Below, one piece after another: positions 43,824 through 51,955 of a DNA stretch of 64,000 nucleotides. Source of the DNA: Streptomyces sp. WMMB 322 (GTDB taxonomy: Bacteria > Actinomycetota > Actinomycetes > Streptomycetales > Streptomycetaceae); contig NZ_FMHI01000015.1 of assembly GCF_900090145.1 (NCBI RefSeq), forward strand, positions 1 to 64,000, given 5' to 3'. A program made the position numbers and the translations under genes. The first letter of the stretch is position 1, and the number at the start of each line of letters is the position of its first letter. The notes beneath the pieces are model-generated. The model was not told the DNA's origin. It searched no databases and was given only the letters and a program-made list of their open reading frames with translations.

Positions 43824-43916
43824 TGCGTTGAACTGAGATGCCGCACCGGTGACGGAACGGGGAGGGCGCCGTGCCCGCCATGGGCGCCGGAGCCGCAGGT
43901 CGCATAGGGTCGGTGG

Positions 43917-44537
43917 ATGGCGAAGTACTTCGACGTGCACCCCGACAACCCGCAACCCCGCACCATCGGCGCTGTGGCCGCCAGTCTGCGCGACGGCGCC
44001 CTCATCGCGTACCCGACGGATTCCTGTTTCGCGCTGGGATGCCAGTTGGGAAGCCGCGACGGCATCGACCGGATCAGGTCGATCCGGAACCTCGACGACC
44101 GTCACCACTTCACCCTCGTGTGCCAGAACTTCGCGCAGCTCGGCCAGTTCGTGCACGTCGACAACGACGTGTTCCGTGCGATCAAGGCGGCCACGCCCGG
44201 CAGCTACACCTTCATCCTCCCCGCGACCAAGGAGGTGCCGCGCCGGCTGCTGCACCCGAAGAAGAAGACCGTCGGGGTCCGCATCCCCGACCACGCGGTC
44301 ACTCAGGCGCTGCTCGCCGAGGTCGGCGAGCCGGTGCTCTCCAGCACGCTGCTCCTGCCCGACGAGGAGGAGCCGATGACGCAGGGCTGGGAGATCAAGG
44401 AACGGCTCGATCACGTGGTGGACGCGGTGATCGACTCGGGCGACTGCGGCACGGAGCCGACCACCGTCATCGACTTCTCCGGCGGCGCTGCCGAGATCGT
44501 GCGCAGGGGCGCGGGCGACGTCTCACGCTTCGAGTAG
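43917..44537 (+). CDS. YciO/Sua5-family threonylcarbamoyl-AMP synthase-like protein
   Basis: A 206-residue protein of the YrdC/Sua5/YciO fold. YPTDSCFALGCQLGSRDGIDRIRSIRNLDDRHHFTLVC and PGSYTFILPATKEVPRRLLHPKKKTVGVRIPDH match the binding cleft for ATP, threonine and bicarbonate. The family makes the precursor of t6A37 in tRNA, but this short form is closer to YciO, whose activity is weak. TAGGGT lies 6 bases before the ATG, so the transcript is probably leaderless. It is a single gene. Confidence 0.85.
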   Translation: MAKYFDVHPDNPQPRTIGAVAASLRDGALIAYPTDSCFALGCQLGSRDGIDRIRSIRNLDDRHHFTLVCQNFAQLGQFVHVDNDVFRAIKAATPGSYTFILPATKEVPRRLLHPKKKTVGVRIPDHAVTQALLAEVGEPVLSSTLLLPDEEEPMTQGWEIKERLDHVVDAVIDSGDCGTEPTTVIDFSGGAAEIVRRGAGDVSRFE

Positions 44538-44705
44538 CCGGCCGGTGACCGCTGTGGACCGGGGCTTCACAGCGCCCCGCGGAGAAGACGTCCCGGCCCG
44601 GCAGCGCCGATGTGCAGGGGCCCCGCGGCCCGGCGTCCGCGCCGCGGGGACAGGAGAAAGGTGTACCGGCGGCCGGGGCCGGGCAGACGAATCCCCGGAG
44701 TATGT

Positions 44706-44719
44706 TTGTCGTCCGACAA
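44706..44719. promoter_or_regulatory. Palindrome upstream of the MarR gene
   Basis: TTGTCG-TC-CGACAA is a perfect inverted repeat typical of MarR-family operators. It lies 227 bases before the MarR start in the 408-bp gene-free stretch 44538-44945. A 12-base unit (CGCATCAGGGGT) is repeated at about 44882-44910 in the same stretch. Binding by the neighbouring regulator is inferred. Confidence 0.35.
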
Positions 44720-44945
44720 GGGTCAGAGCGGTGTGTCTCCGCAGCACGGTCCGGCGTCACGGCCCGCGCACCGGCGCGTTTCCAGGAGCGCAGGCGTGCC
44801 CGGGGCGCGTGACGGGAGTGCCGGTGCCGGATCTGATCTCTTTCGGAACTCGAAGGCGTGGGAATGAAGCTTTGAGGCTGCATCGCATCAGGGGTCGCAT
44901 CAGGGGTCGCATCGCGGATCGGTCGACCCGGGTCGGAGTGCCGCT

Positions 44946-45467
44946 GTGAAGGGTGAGAACCGCTCTTTGTCCGCACAGTCACGGGAACGTGGGTCGCAGG
45001 ACGCGGCCGCGGAGGCCCGTGAAGTGCTCGAACTGCTCGAGGTGCTGTGGGAGCGGGGGCGTGAGGCCGTCTCCCCGTCGCCCGTGTCCGCTTCGCAGCT
45101 GAAAGTGCTCTACTGCCTGGAGCGTGACGAGGGCATGAACCTGCGCACGCTCGGCCAGACCCTGGGCTCCGCGGCGTCCTCCGTCAGCCGGCTGTGCGAC
45201 CGTCTCCAGGCGCTGGGCTTCCTCGAGCGCTCGCCCAGCCCGGTAAGCCGCAGGGAGCTCGAGCTGCACCTGACGCGTCAGGGGAGGGACTACCTGCGCG
45301 ATCTGCGACACCGGCGAGAGGAGGCGCTGACGGCCACGGTCGCCGCCATGACGCCGAGGGCCCGTGCGGCTCTGACGGAAGGCCTCAGGGGATTCCGGAA
45401 CGCCGCGGAAGGCGCCCACCCCGAACTGGGACTGAGCGGCGGCGGACAGGTGGAGAGCTCGGCCTGA
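44946..45467 (+). CDS. MarR-family transcriptional regulator
   Basis: A 173-residue winged-helix protein. The helix-turn-helix runs about 47-85 (SQLKVLYCLERDEGMNLRTLGQTLGSAASSVSRLCDRLQALGFLER), followed by the wing (SPVSRRELELHLTRQGRDYL) and a long C-terminal dimerisation helix. The GTG start has GGAG 7 bases upstream. It is convergent with the phosphatase gene at 45518, and its ligand and targets are unknown. Confidence 0.85.
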   Translation: MKGENRSLSAQSRERGSQDAAAEAREVLELLEVLWERGREAVSPSPVSASQLKVLYCLERDEGMNLRTLGQTLGSAASSVSRLCDRLQALGFLERSPSPVSRRELELHLTRQGRDYLRDLRHRREEALTATVAAMTPRARAALTEGLRGFRNAAEGAHPELGLSGGGQVESSA

Positions 45468-45517
45468 CCGCGGTCAGGCCGACGGGCCGCGCACCTTCCG
45501 CACCGTGGCGGTGGTGG

Positions 45518-46708
45518 TCAGTGCCCGTCCCCACCCTCGGCGGCCCCGCGTCCATGCCAGTCGACGCAGAGCACCAGCGCGTCGTCGTCGAGCGGTGCGA
45601 CCCCCCGGTAGCCGGCGAGATCACGGAGGACGGCCTGGGGCACCTGCGCCGCGGGCAGCAGCCGATTGGCGTTCAGCGCGCGCGTGAGGGAGCTCTCGCC
45701 ATAGTGTTCGCCGGTGCTCGAGACCGTGTTGTAGACGCCGTCGCTCGCGAAGAGGAGGCGGTCGCCCGGCCGTACGTCGAAGCGCTGGGCGACGTAGAGG
45801 GTGTCCTCGAACATCCCGAGGGGCAACTGGGCCTCGAAGTGGAGGGGTTCGACCTTGCCCTCCCTGACGCGCCAGGTGCGGGGTGAGCCCGCCTCCACGA
45901 CTTCCACGCGCCCGGACAGCAGCTCGAAGCGGAGCAGCAGCATCGACACGTACGCCTGGCCGTCGTACCGGGCGTAGATGGCCTGGTCCGCGAGGCACGC
46001 CTGGTCGGCGAGGCCGAGGCCCGCACGGCGGGCGTTGCGCATCGCGTTGACGGCGAGGTTGGTGAGCAGGGCGGCTTCGATTCCCTCGCCCATGCCGTTG
46101 GTGATGGAGAGGGTGAGGTGGTCGGCGGAGGCGGACCAGTCGTAGTTGTCGCCGAAGATCGCGTACGCGGGTTCCAGATGAGCGCCGAGGGCGAACTCGG
46201 ACCGCCGGCACGAGCGCCCCGGCAGCAGTTGCCACTGCATCTCGGCGGCGAGGGTGAGCCGCGAGGCCCTCCGGGCCAGCAGATACATGTCCGTGTCGCG
46301 CTCGGCGACCATGATCTCGTGGCCGAGCGCCATGCCGAGCTGTTCCAGCTGGCCCAGCAGCGGCTTGATGTCGATGTGTTCGGGAAACACCACCGACAGC
46401 ACGCCGACGCGGTCGCCGCGGACGCTCACCGCGAGGTGTGCGGTCAACGTGTGGGCAGCCGGGTCGAGTTCGACCACCGGTTCCTGCGCGCCGAAGGCAC
46501 GGCCCGGCGGGCTGTCATGGATGGGCACCGGCTCGGTGGTGAACGGCACGGGCTCCACGGCCTGAAGTGTCCGTACCCCGTAGTCCGCCATGCGCAGCCG
46601 CACGTCGAGCGCGTCGTAGTGCTGCCGCATCGCCTTGGTGACGACCTCGGGCAGCTCGTGGGGGGCGGCGGCGCGCAGAGCGCGTTCGACCACAGCGAAT
46701 CTGTCCAC
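45518..46708 (-). CDS. PP2C-type (RsbU/SpoIIE-like) serine phosphatase
   Basis: A 396-residue protein with an N-terminal sensor part, about residues 1-165 (GAF-like, PHELPEVVTKAMRQHY onward) and a C-terminal PP2C/SpoIIE catalytic domain. The latter shows GDNYDWSASADHLTLSITNGMGEGIEAALLTNLAV and LLFASDGVYNTVSSTGEHYGE, with the Asp residues that bind two Mn/Mg ions. Such enzymes dephosphorylate anti-anti-sigma factors. It is divergent from a SigB-type sigma gene, so it likely sits in that stress pathway. The GTG at 46708 follows GCAGGA; further in-frame starts upstream lack a ribosome site. Confidence 0.88.
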   Translation of the reverse strand: MDRFAVVERALRAAAPHELPEVVTKAMRQHYDALDVRLRMADYGVRTLQAVEPVPFTTEPVPIHDSPPGRAFGAQEPVVELDPAAHTLTAHLAVSVRGDRVGVLSVVFPEHIDIKPLLGQLEQLGMALGHEIMVAERDTDMYLLARRASRLTLAAEMQWQLLPGRSCRRSEFALGAHLEPAYAIFGDNYDWSASADHLTLSITNGMGEGIEAALLTNLAVNAMRNARRAGLGLADQACLADQAIYARYDGQAYVSMLLLRFELLSGRVEVVEAGSPRTWRVREGKVEPLHFEAQLPLGMFEDTLYVAQRFDVRPGDRLLFASDGVYNTVSSTGEHYGESSLTRALNANRLLPAAQVPQAVLRDLAGYRGVAPLDDDALVLCVDWHGRGAAEGGDGH

Positions 46709-46826
46709 TTGTCCTGCTTCTCGCCATGTCGGGCACGAGGGGCGGCTCGGCGCCGGTGAGCGCTTCGCGGTCGTGCGTGTCATGGCCAGAGTACGCGACA
46801 CCAAACCTTCACTTGTATGTCGAAGA

Positions 46827-46842
46827 TGTGAACGAGATCACA
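46827..46842. promoter_or_regulatory. CRP-like palindrome between phosphatase and sigma genes
   Basis: TGTGA-ACGAGA-TCACA matches the classical CRP half-site pair exactly. It lies in the 313-bp divergent gap, 118 bases from the phosphatase start and 180 from the sigma start. Streptomyces Crp binds GTG-N6-GNCAC-type sites, so it fits. The rest of the gap is promoter DNA with no gene. Confidence 0.45.
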
Positions 46843-47021
46843 GGTGGAACCTTTGCGTCCGAACTCCGGCGTGCGGCCCGGGCGAACGCGGGGCGGTCCG
46901 CCCTCGGAGGTGGCGTGCGGTACTTGCACGACGACAACTTTCCGCCACGAGGGTGTGGTGCTCAGCCTCCATGGCAGGTAGAAAGATGCACAACGACAAC
47001 AGTTGCCGTACGGAGGCTTTC

Positions 47022-47897
47022 ATGAGCAGCAGAACCGTGCCGCGGTGCAGAGCGGCGAATGCGAAGGCCGAAAGCGGAACAGCTGGTGAGACCCGGCCCC
47101 CGCGGATCGACGACCCGCAGTCCGTCGCGCCTCAGGACGCGCGACGGCTGACGGCGGTCTTCTTCCGGCGGCTCCAGGAGCTCGAGGAAGGCACCGCCGA
47201 CTACCAGTACGCGCGCAACACCCTCATCGAACTGAGCCTGCCCCTGGTCGGGTTCGTGGCCAAGCGGTTCCAGGACCGGGACGACCAGTACGAGGACATC
47301 CGCCAGGTCGGGACGATCGGGCTCATCAAGGCCATCGACCGCTTCGACCTGAGCCGGGAGGTCGAGTTCTCGACCTTCGCGATTCCCTACATCGCCGGTG
47401 AGATCAAGCGCTTCTTCCGTGACACCACCTGGGCGGTGCACGTTCCGCGACGGCTTCAGGAGCAGCGCATCGCCCTGGCGCGCGCCACCGACAGGCTGGA
47501 GGCCCGCCTGGGCCGTGCGCCGACGACGCAGGAACTGGCGGAGGCGATGGAGGTGTCCGCCGGCGAGGTCACCGAGGCCGTGATCGCCTCGAACGCGTAC
47601 TCCACGCACTCCCTCAACCTCTCCAGCGAGGACGAGGGCGAGGCGAAGGAGGTCAACACGCTGCTGGGCCGCCTCGGCCGCTGGGACCCCGCCCTGGAGA
47701 AGGTCGAGAACCTCAACTCGCTCAAGCCGCTGCTGGCAGAGCTCGAGGAGCGGGACCGCCGCATCCTCGAGATGCACTTCGGCGAGGAGCTCACGCAACA
47801 GCAGATCGGGGACGTCCTCGGTCTTTCCCAGATGCACGTCTCGCGCCTGCTGCGCAGGTGCCTCGGCGAGCTGCGCGCCGGCCTCACTCAGGGCTGA
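47022..47897 (+). CDS. SigB/SigF/SigG-family RNA polymerase sigma factor
   Basis: A 291-residue group 3 sigma factor. Region 2 has YEDIRQVGTIGLIKAIDRFDLSREVEFSTFAIPYIAGEIKRFFRDTTWAVHVPRR, region 3 has LGRAPTTQELAEAMEVS, and region 4 ends in ILEMHFGEELTQQQIGDVLGLSQMHVSRLLRRCLGELR (helix-turn-helix). This is the stress-response class of Streptomyces. ATG at 47022 has GGAGG 5 bases upstream and is preferred over an in-frame ATG at 46986. No anti-sigma gene is adjacent; the divergent phosphatase may feed the partner switch. Confidence 0.92.
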   Translation: MSSRTVPRCRAANAKAESGTAGETRPPRIDDPQSVAPQDARRLTAVFFRRLQELEEGTADYQYARNTLIELSLPLVGFVAKRFQDRDDQYEDIRQVGTIGLIKAIDRFDLSREVEFSTFAIPYIAGEIKRFFRDTTWAVHVPRRLQEQRIALARATDRLEARLGRAPTTQELAEAMEVSAGEVTEAVIASNAYSTHSLNLSSEDEGEAKEVNTLLGRLGRWDPALEKVENLNSLKPLLAELEERDRRILEMHFGEELTQQQIGDVLGLSQMHVSRLLRRCLGELRAGLTQG

Positions 47898-49005
47898 GAG
47901 GCCGGCACGCCTGACCGCCGGGCCGGACGAGGCACGGCGCCGGCCGCCGCGGCCCGGAGCGGCGCCGTGTTTCGCGGAGAGGCCCCGGGGCCGACCGGAT
48001 TCCTGCGGGGGGCCGGTCGGCCGGGGCGGGAGGGGAATCCGTCAGGCGAGCCGGGCGACGGTGTGCGTGACGTGTTCCGTGAACATGGACGGGCCCGGTC
48101 TGCGCCGACTTGAGGCCGAGCACGGCCGGCTGGTCCAGCTCGAAGCAGTCGTTACCGATTTCCACGCCGCAACCGGTGCCGGCGTGCCTGGGGGTGAGCG
48201 TGAAGGCCACACGATGGGGGTCCTGGCGGCTGAAGTCCAGCCCGAAGATGGTCAGTTCGTTGAATCGCTCGGCCACCTGGGCGGCGTAGCGTCGCTCGAA
48301 CTCGGCGTGCGGATTGTGCTCCTCGGTGCCGGAGAACTCGGCGATCGTGGGCTCGTGGCCGGTGTGCTTCACCAGCTCCTGTACGAACTTCGCGTCGTCG
48401 AAGAGCACTCGGCTGCGCACGGCTTCGAGGCGCCCGTGCTGCCAGCCGTGCGGGTCGGCCACCACCACGCCGATGATGTGCCCCTCGGCGAACAGTGCGG
48501 CGCCGGACATGCCGGCCCAGGGCGACTCGCCGCCTTGCAGTGGAGCCGGCGGAGTGTGCGGGCTGTCGAGTACGTACCGGGCGTGGACCATCCGCGAGCC
48601 GGGCTTGAAGGTGCCCACGATCTGCTCGGTGTCGAGTTCTTCGCCGTCGCGCTGCATGCGCGGAAAACCGATGGCCTGGCAGGACTCCATCGTCTCCAGC
48701 CCCAGCGGCCTTCCCCGTCGCACCGGTGCCGTATCCAGCTCGTCGGCCCGCTCGCGGGGTAGCAAGCCCCCTTTCTTGGCGAACAGCAGAGCCGCGTCGC
48801 ACTCACGGTCGTGCCGCGCCCACAGCACCCGGCACTCGATCTCGCCGACGCCGCCGAGCGCCGCGACCTTCACCTGGTACCGGTTGGTGACCAGGTGTCC
48901 GGCGGTGAGCACGAGGCGGGAGGTCAGCAGATAGCCGGAGCCCTGCCTGCTGCCCTGCACGACGGCGATCCGGAAGCGTTCCGGTCCTGTGGGCTGCATC
49001 GTCAC
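47884..49005 (-). CDS. Trypsin-like serine protease domain protein, probably frameshifted
   Basis: A trypsin-fold protease domain covers about residues 10-225: LTAGH (His37), ECDAALL (Asp70) and GMSGAALF (Ser167) form the triad. It has no signal peptide, so it is cytoplasmic, as in protease-armed STAND NTPases, and the FNELTIFGLDF linker after 240 also fits, but no NACHT/NB-ARC module follows. The last 60 residues are Arg/Pro-rich and the frame runs over the end of the sigma gene. A one-base shift in the GGGCCC at about 48090 restores a natural ending (SMFTEHVTHTVARLA, stop at 48042). Likely a truncated or broken gene. Confidence 0.7.
   Translation of the reverse strand: MTMQPTGPERFRIAVVQGSRQGSGYLLTSRLVLTAGHLVTNRYQVKVAALGGVGEIECRVLWARHDRECDAALLFAKKGGLLPRERADELDTAPVRRGRPLGLETMESCQAIGFPRMQRDGEELDTEQIVGTFKPGSRMVHARYVLDSPHTPPAPLQGGESPWAGMSGAALFAEGHIIGVVVADPHGWQHGRLEAVRSRVLFDDAKFVQELVKHTGHEPTIAEFSGTEEHNPHAEFERRYAAQVAERFNELTIFGLDFSRQDPHRVAFTLTPRHAGTGCGVEIGNDCFELDQPAVLGLKSAQTGPVHVHGTRHAHRRPARLTDSPPAPADRPPAGIRSAPGPLRETRRRSGPRRPAPCLVRPGGQACRPLSPE
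47933..47969. terminator. Terminator after the sigma factor gene
   Basis: CACGGCGCCG and its complement CGGCGCCGTG enclose a 17-base loop, 36 bases past the sigma stop. It lies inside the extended frame of the protease gene, which supports the view that that frame is artificial beyond 48042. Confidence 0.7.
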
Positions 49006-49295
49006 CTTCCCCGTGTGGCCCGGCTGCGCGGACCGCGCGGGAGGCGGTCATTCGTCGCGCAGACGTCGAGCTCCGTCCCCGCCGGGAGTCCGGGGCCCGT
49101 TCGTCGTCGGTCGGGCCGTAGGTCAACGCGCGACGGCTCGTCAGGGGTTCCACCTGCGCGCTTCGGGGGTCCCTGAAGCGTGTTCCACAAGGGGGGCCGG
49201 CGTCGATCGCAGGCAGTCCGGAACGGTCAAACGCGATCAAGGGCCGACGAAAATTCCGCGTTAACTCATGGCTGAACCCTTGCCAAGCAGAGTTA

Positions 49296-49311
49296 GTACG
49301 TGTTCGGATTA
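49296..49311 (+). promoter_or_regulatory. Shared 16-mer upstream of nicX, candidate pathway operator/promoter
   Basis: GTACGTGTTCGGATTA occurs here, 171 bases before nicX, and identically at 60653-60668 before nicE. Both copies are followed by TT after one variable base. An inverted pair TAACTC / GAGTTA (49262 and 49290) abuts this copy. The rest of 49006-49481 holds no gene. It is the best candidate for the site of the NicR-like MarR protein or of a common promoter. Confidence 0.6.
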
Positions 49312-49481
49312 GTTTCGTCCAGGCGCCCAGCGCCTGCCCATTTCCGCTGGTCAGAGCCTACGCAGTGGGTCGATTCCGGCCTGCGATCCCGACGTCTCCG
49401 ACGGCCGGTCGACGCGGCGAAGCGCCGCACGAAGGCCCGAAGGCCCCCACAGCTGAAGCGAAGCCTCCTGGAGGAACATCC

Positions 49482-50513
49482 ATGTTCGATCTGTCGTCCG
49501 TCGATCTGCTCGACGCGTTCACCCGTGAACTGGAGCTGTGCAAGGTGAAGAAGGACGAGCACGTCGTCGTCCTCGCCGAGCCCGACAGCCGCGGCGACTA
49601 CGTCGCTGCCGCCTTCGGAGCCGCCAAGTCCCTGGGCGCCCACGTCATCTCCGCGACCGTGCCCGGCGGCAGCGCCGCCCCCATGGACAGCACCCACACC
49701 GGCGCGGGCCCCGGCCTGCGTTCCGTGCTCGACGACACGGCCGCGCAGGACCTGCTGAAGTCGGCCGACCTGGTCGTCGACCTCACGCAGGAAGGTTTCA
49801 TCCACGCCCCCGTCCAGCAGGAGATCCTCAAGGCCGGCACCCGCATCATCTTCGTCTGCGACGCCCCCGACGTGCTGATACGCAATCTGCCGCAGGCGGG
49901 CGACAAGGAGCGCGTCCTTCAGGGGGCGGGTCTGCTCGAGCGCTCGGAGACCATGCGCGTGACCTCCGGCTCCGGTACGGACCTGAGCGTGCAACTCAAG
50001 GGCTCCCACCCGGAGTTCCAGGTCGGCTTCGCCGACGACCCCGGCCGCTGGGACCACTGGCCGAGCACGATGGTGATGTGCTGGCCCGAGTTCTCCGACG
50101 GTCAACTGGTGCTGGCCGAGGGCGACATCCTGCTGCCCTTCAAGGAGTACGTCCGCGACCCCGTCACGCTGCACATCGCCGACGGCCACATCGAGAAGAT
50201 CTCCGGAGGTGCCGAGGCGAAGCTCCTGGAGACCTTCTTCGACGACGCCGGCGACCAGTGGGGCCGCAGCCTGTCCCACATGGGGTGGGGCCTGATGAAG
50301 ACCGCCGACTGGTTCGCGACCGCCCTCTACGGCAAGAGCGACCTGATGGGCATGGACGCCCGTGCCTTCGCCGGGAACTTCCTCTGGTCGACGGGGCCGC
50401 ACCCCGTCCTGGGCCGCGAATCCTACGCACACGTGGACATCGCGATGCGCGGCTGCACCGTCTCCGTCGACGGCACGGACGTCGTCGTGGACGGCCGGCT
50501 CGTCGAGCGCTGA
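49482..50513 (+). CDS. nicX: 2,5-dihydroxypyridine 5,6-dioxygenase NicX
   Basis: A 343-residue non-haem iron dioxygenase that opens the ring of 2,5-dihydroxypyridine to N-formylmaleamate. The iron ligands proposed for the Pseudomonas putida enzyme (His, and a His-x-Asp pair) align with His266 in SHMGWG and His317/Asp319 in YAHVDIA. The length is the usual about 345 residues. The ATG follows GAGGAA. It is the first gene of the cluster, with nicC 62 bases downstream and a shared 16-mer upstream. The assignment is firm because all other steps of the pathway are nearby. Confidence 0.9.
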   Translation: MFDLSSVDLLDAFTRELELCKVKKDEHVVVLAEPDSRGDYVAAAFGAAKSLGAHVISATVPGGSAAPMDSTHTGAGPGLRSVLDDTAAQDLLKSADLVVDLTQEGFIHAPVQQEILKAGTRIIFVCDAPDVLIRNLPQAGDKERVLQGAGLLERSETMRVTSGSGTDLSVQLKGSHPEFQVGFADDPGRWDHWPSTMVMCWPEFSDGQLVLAEGDILLPFKEYVRDPVTLHIADGHIEKISGGAEAKLLETFFDDAGDQWGRSLSHMGWGLMKTADWFATALYGKSDLMGMDARAFAGNFLWSTGPHPVLGRESYAHVDIAMRGCTVSVDGTDVVVDGRLVER

Positions 50514-50575
50514 CCCTGCCGCACTGCCGGCCAGGGCCGCAGACCTTCACGTCCACGCCTCGCCTTGGAGGAGCT

Positions 50576-51844
50576 TTGGCGCCCAGCCAGTCTTTCGAAG
50601 TCACCGTCGTCGGCGGTGGATTGGGCGGTCTGACCGCCGCGCTCGCCCTGCGCCACAGGGGCATCCGGGTCACCGTCCTCGAGCAGGCCCCCGAACTGGG
50701 AGAGGTGGGGGCCGGGATCCAGACGGCACCAAACGCCAGCCGCGTGCTGCTCGGACTCGGACTGCGCCGGCAGTTGGAGGCCATCCACACCGAGCCGCAG
50801 GACCAGGTGCGGCGCAGGTGGAAGGACGGCAGCGTCGTCGGCCTGACCAGGCTGGGACAGTTCTGCAAGGACAGGTACAACGCCCCGTACTGGCACTACC
50901 ACCGCGCCGATCTGCACCGCGTGATCCTGGAGGCCTGCACCGACCCGGACGGTCCCGGCCCCGTGGTCACCCTTCACACCGACAAGAAGGTCACGGGCCT
51001 GGACCGCACGGACCCGCGGCGACCCGCCGCGATCACCGGCGACGGCGGCCGGTACGAGGGCGACGCGCTGATCGGGGCGGACGGCATCCGCTCACGGGTG
51101 CGCGACGCGATGGGTGCCGACGACACGCTCGTCTTCTCCGGCGAGATGGCCTACCGGGCCCTCGTCCCGGGCGATTTGATCGCCGCCGACCCGGCCACGA
51201 GATGGCTGGTGGACCGCTACCAGAGCACCATCTGGTACGGACCCGACCGCCACCTCGTGCACTACATGATCCGCGGCGGCGAGTATCTGAACGTCGTCGC
51301 CTGCGTCCCCTGCACCGACGAGGTCGCCGAGAAGTGGGTGGCGCCCTCCAGCGCGCAGGAACTGGCGGAAGCCTTCCCCGGCTGGGACGACAGGGTCCCG
51401 GCCATGCTCGCCAAGGCGAAGGAGGACGTGACCTGCTTCGCGCTGTACGACCGGCGTCCCGACCCGGTGTGGATGGACGGCAACGTCGCGCTGCTGGGCG
51501 ACGCGTGCCACGCCATGCTTCCCTACCAGGCGCAGGGCGCCTCGCAGGCCATGGAGGACGCCGCCGTACTCGCGGAGGAACTGGGCGCCGTCACCGCCGA
51601 CGGCATCCGCGGAGCACTGCGCCGCTACGTGGACCGGCGGGCCAAGCACGCCGGCATGGTGCAGCAGGCCTCACTGCGGAACAAGACCTTCTACCACTAT
51701 CCCGACGGACCCGAGCAGAGGCAGCGCGACGAGAAGCTGAAACGCTTCGACGGGGAGTCCGACGTCTCCTACGACTGGCTGTGGAGCGGCACACCGCTCA
51801 ACGACCCCGACCTGGGGGCCTTTTCCTACCAGTTCTCCCGGTGA
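50576..51844 (+). CDS. nicC: 6-hydroxynicotinate 3-monooxygenase NicC
   Basis: A 422-residue class A flavin monooxygenase. VVGGGLGGLTAAL (11-23) binds FAD, GADGIRSRVRDAM is the DG motif, and GDACHAMLPYQAQGASQAMEDA is the second FAD motif. It would hydroxylate and decarboxylate 6-hydroxynicotinate to 2,5-dihydroxypyridine using NADH. The TTG at 50576 directly follows GGAGGAG and puts the Rossmann strand at the usual distance. Salicylate-hydroxylase-like enzymes share the fold, so the specific name rests on the cluster context. It is 112 bases before the transporter. Confidence 0.85.
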   Translation: MAPSQSFEVTVVGGGLGGLTAALALRHRGIRVTVLEQAPELGEVGAGIQTAPNASRVLLGLGLRRQLEAIHTEPQDQVRRRWKDGSVVGLTRLGQFCKDRYNAPYWHYHRADLHRVILEACTDPDGPGPVVTLHTDKKVTGLDRTDPRRPAAITGDGGRYEGDALIGADGIRSRVRDAMGADDTLVFSGEMAYRALVPGDLIAADPATRWLVDRYQSTIWYGPDRHLVHYMIRGGEYLNVVACVPCTDEVAEKWVAPSSAQELAEAFPGWDDRVPAMLAKAKEDVTCFALYDRRPDPVWMDGNVALLGDACHAMLPYQAQGASQAMEDAAVLAEELGAVTADGIRGALRRYVDRRAKHAGMVQQASLRNKTFYHYPDGPEQRQRDEKLKRFDGESDVSYDWLWSGTPLNDPDLGAFSYQFSR

Positions 51845-51900
51845 GCCGCGCGGGCGCGTCGATGCGACGTCCCCGCTGACCGGCGAGCGAACCGGCGTCG

Positions 51901-51922
51901 GCGTCGCCTTTTCCGGCGACGC
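51901..51922 (+). terminator. Hairpin in the nicC-transporter gap
   Basis: GCGTCGCC-TTTTCC-GGCGACGC is a perfect 8-bp stem with a 6-base loop, 34 bases before the transporter start. It could attenuate read-through from nicXC or stabilise an mRNA end. Confidence 0.45.
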
Positions 51923-51955
51923 GCCCCAGCCCAACACCGAACCGTGGAGCGAACC

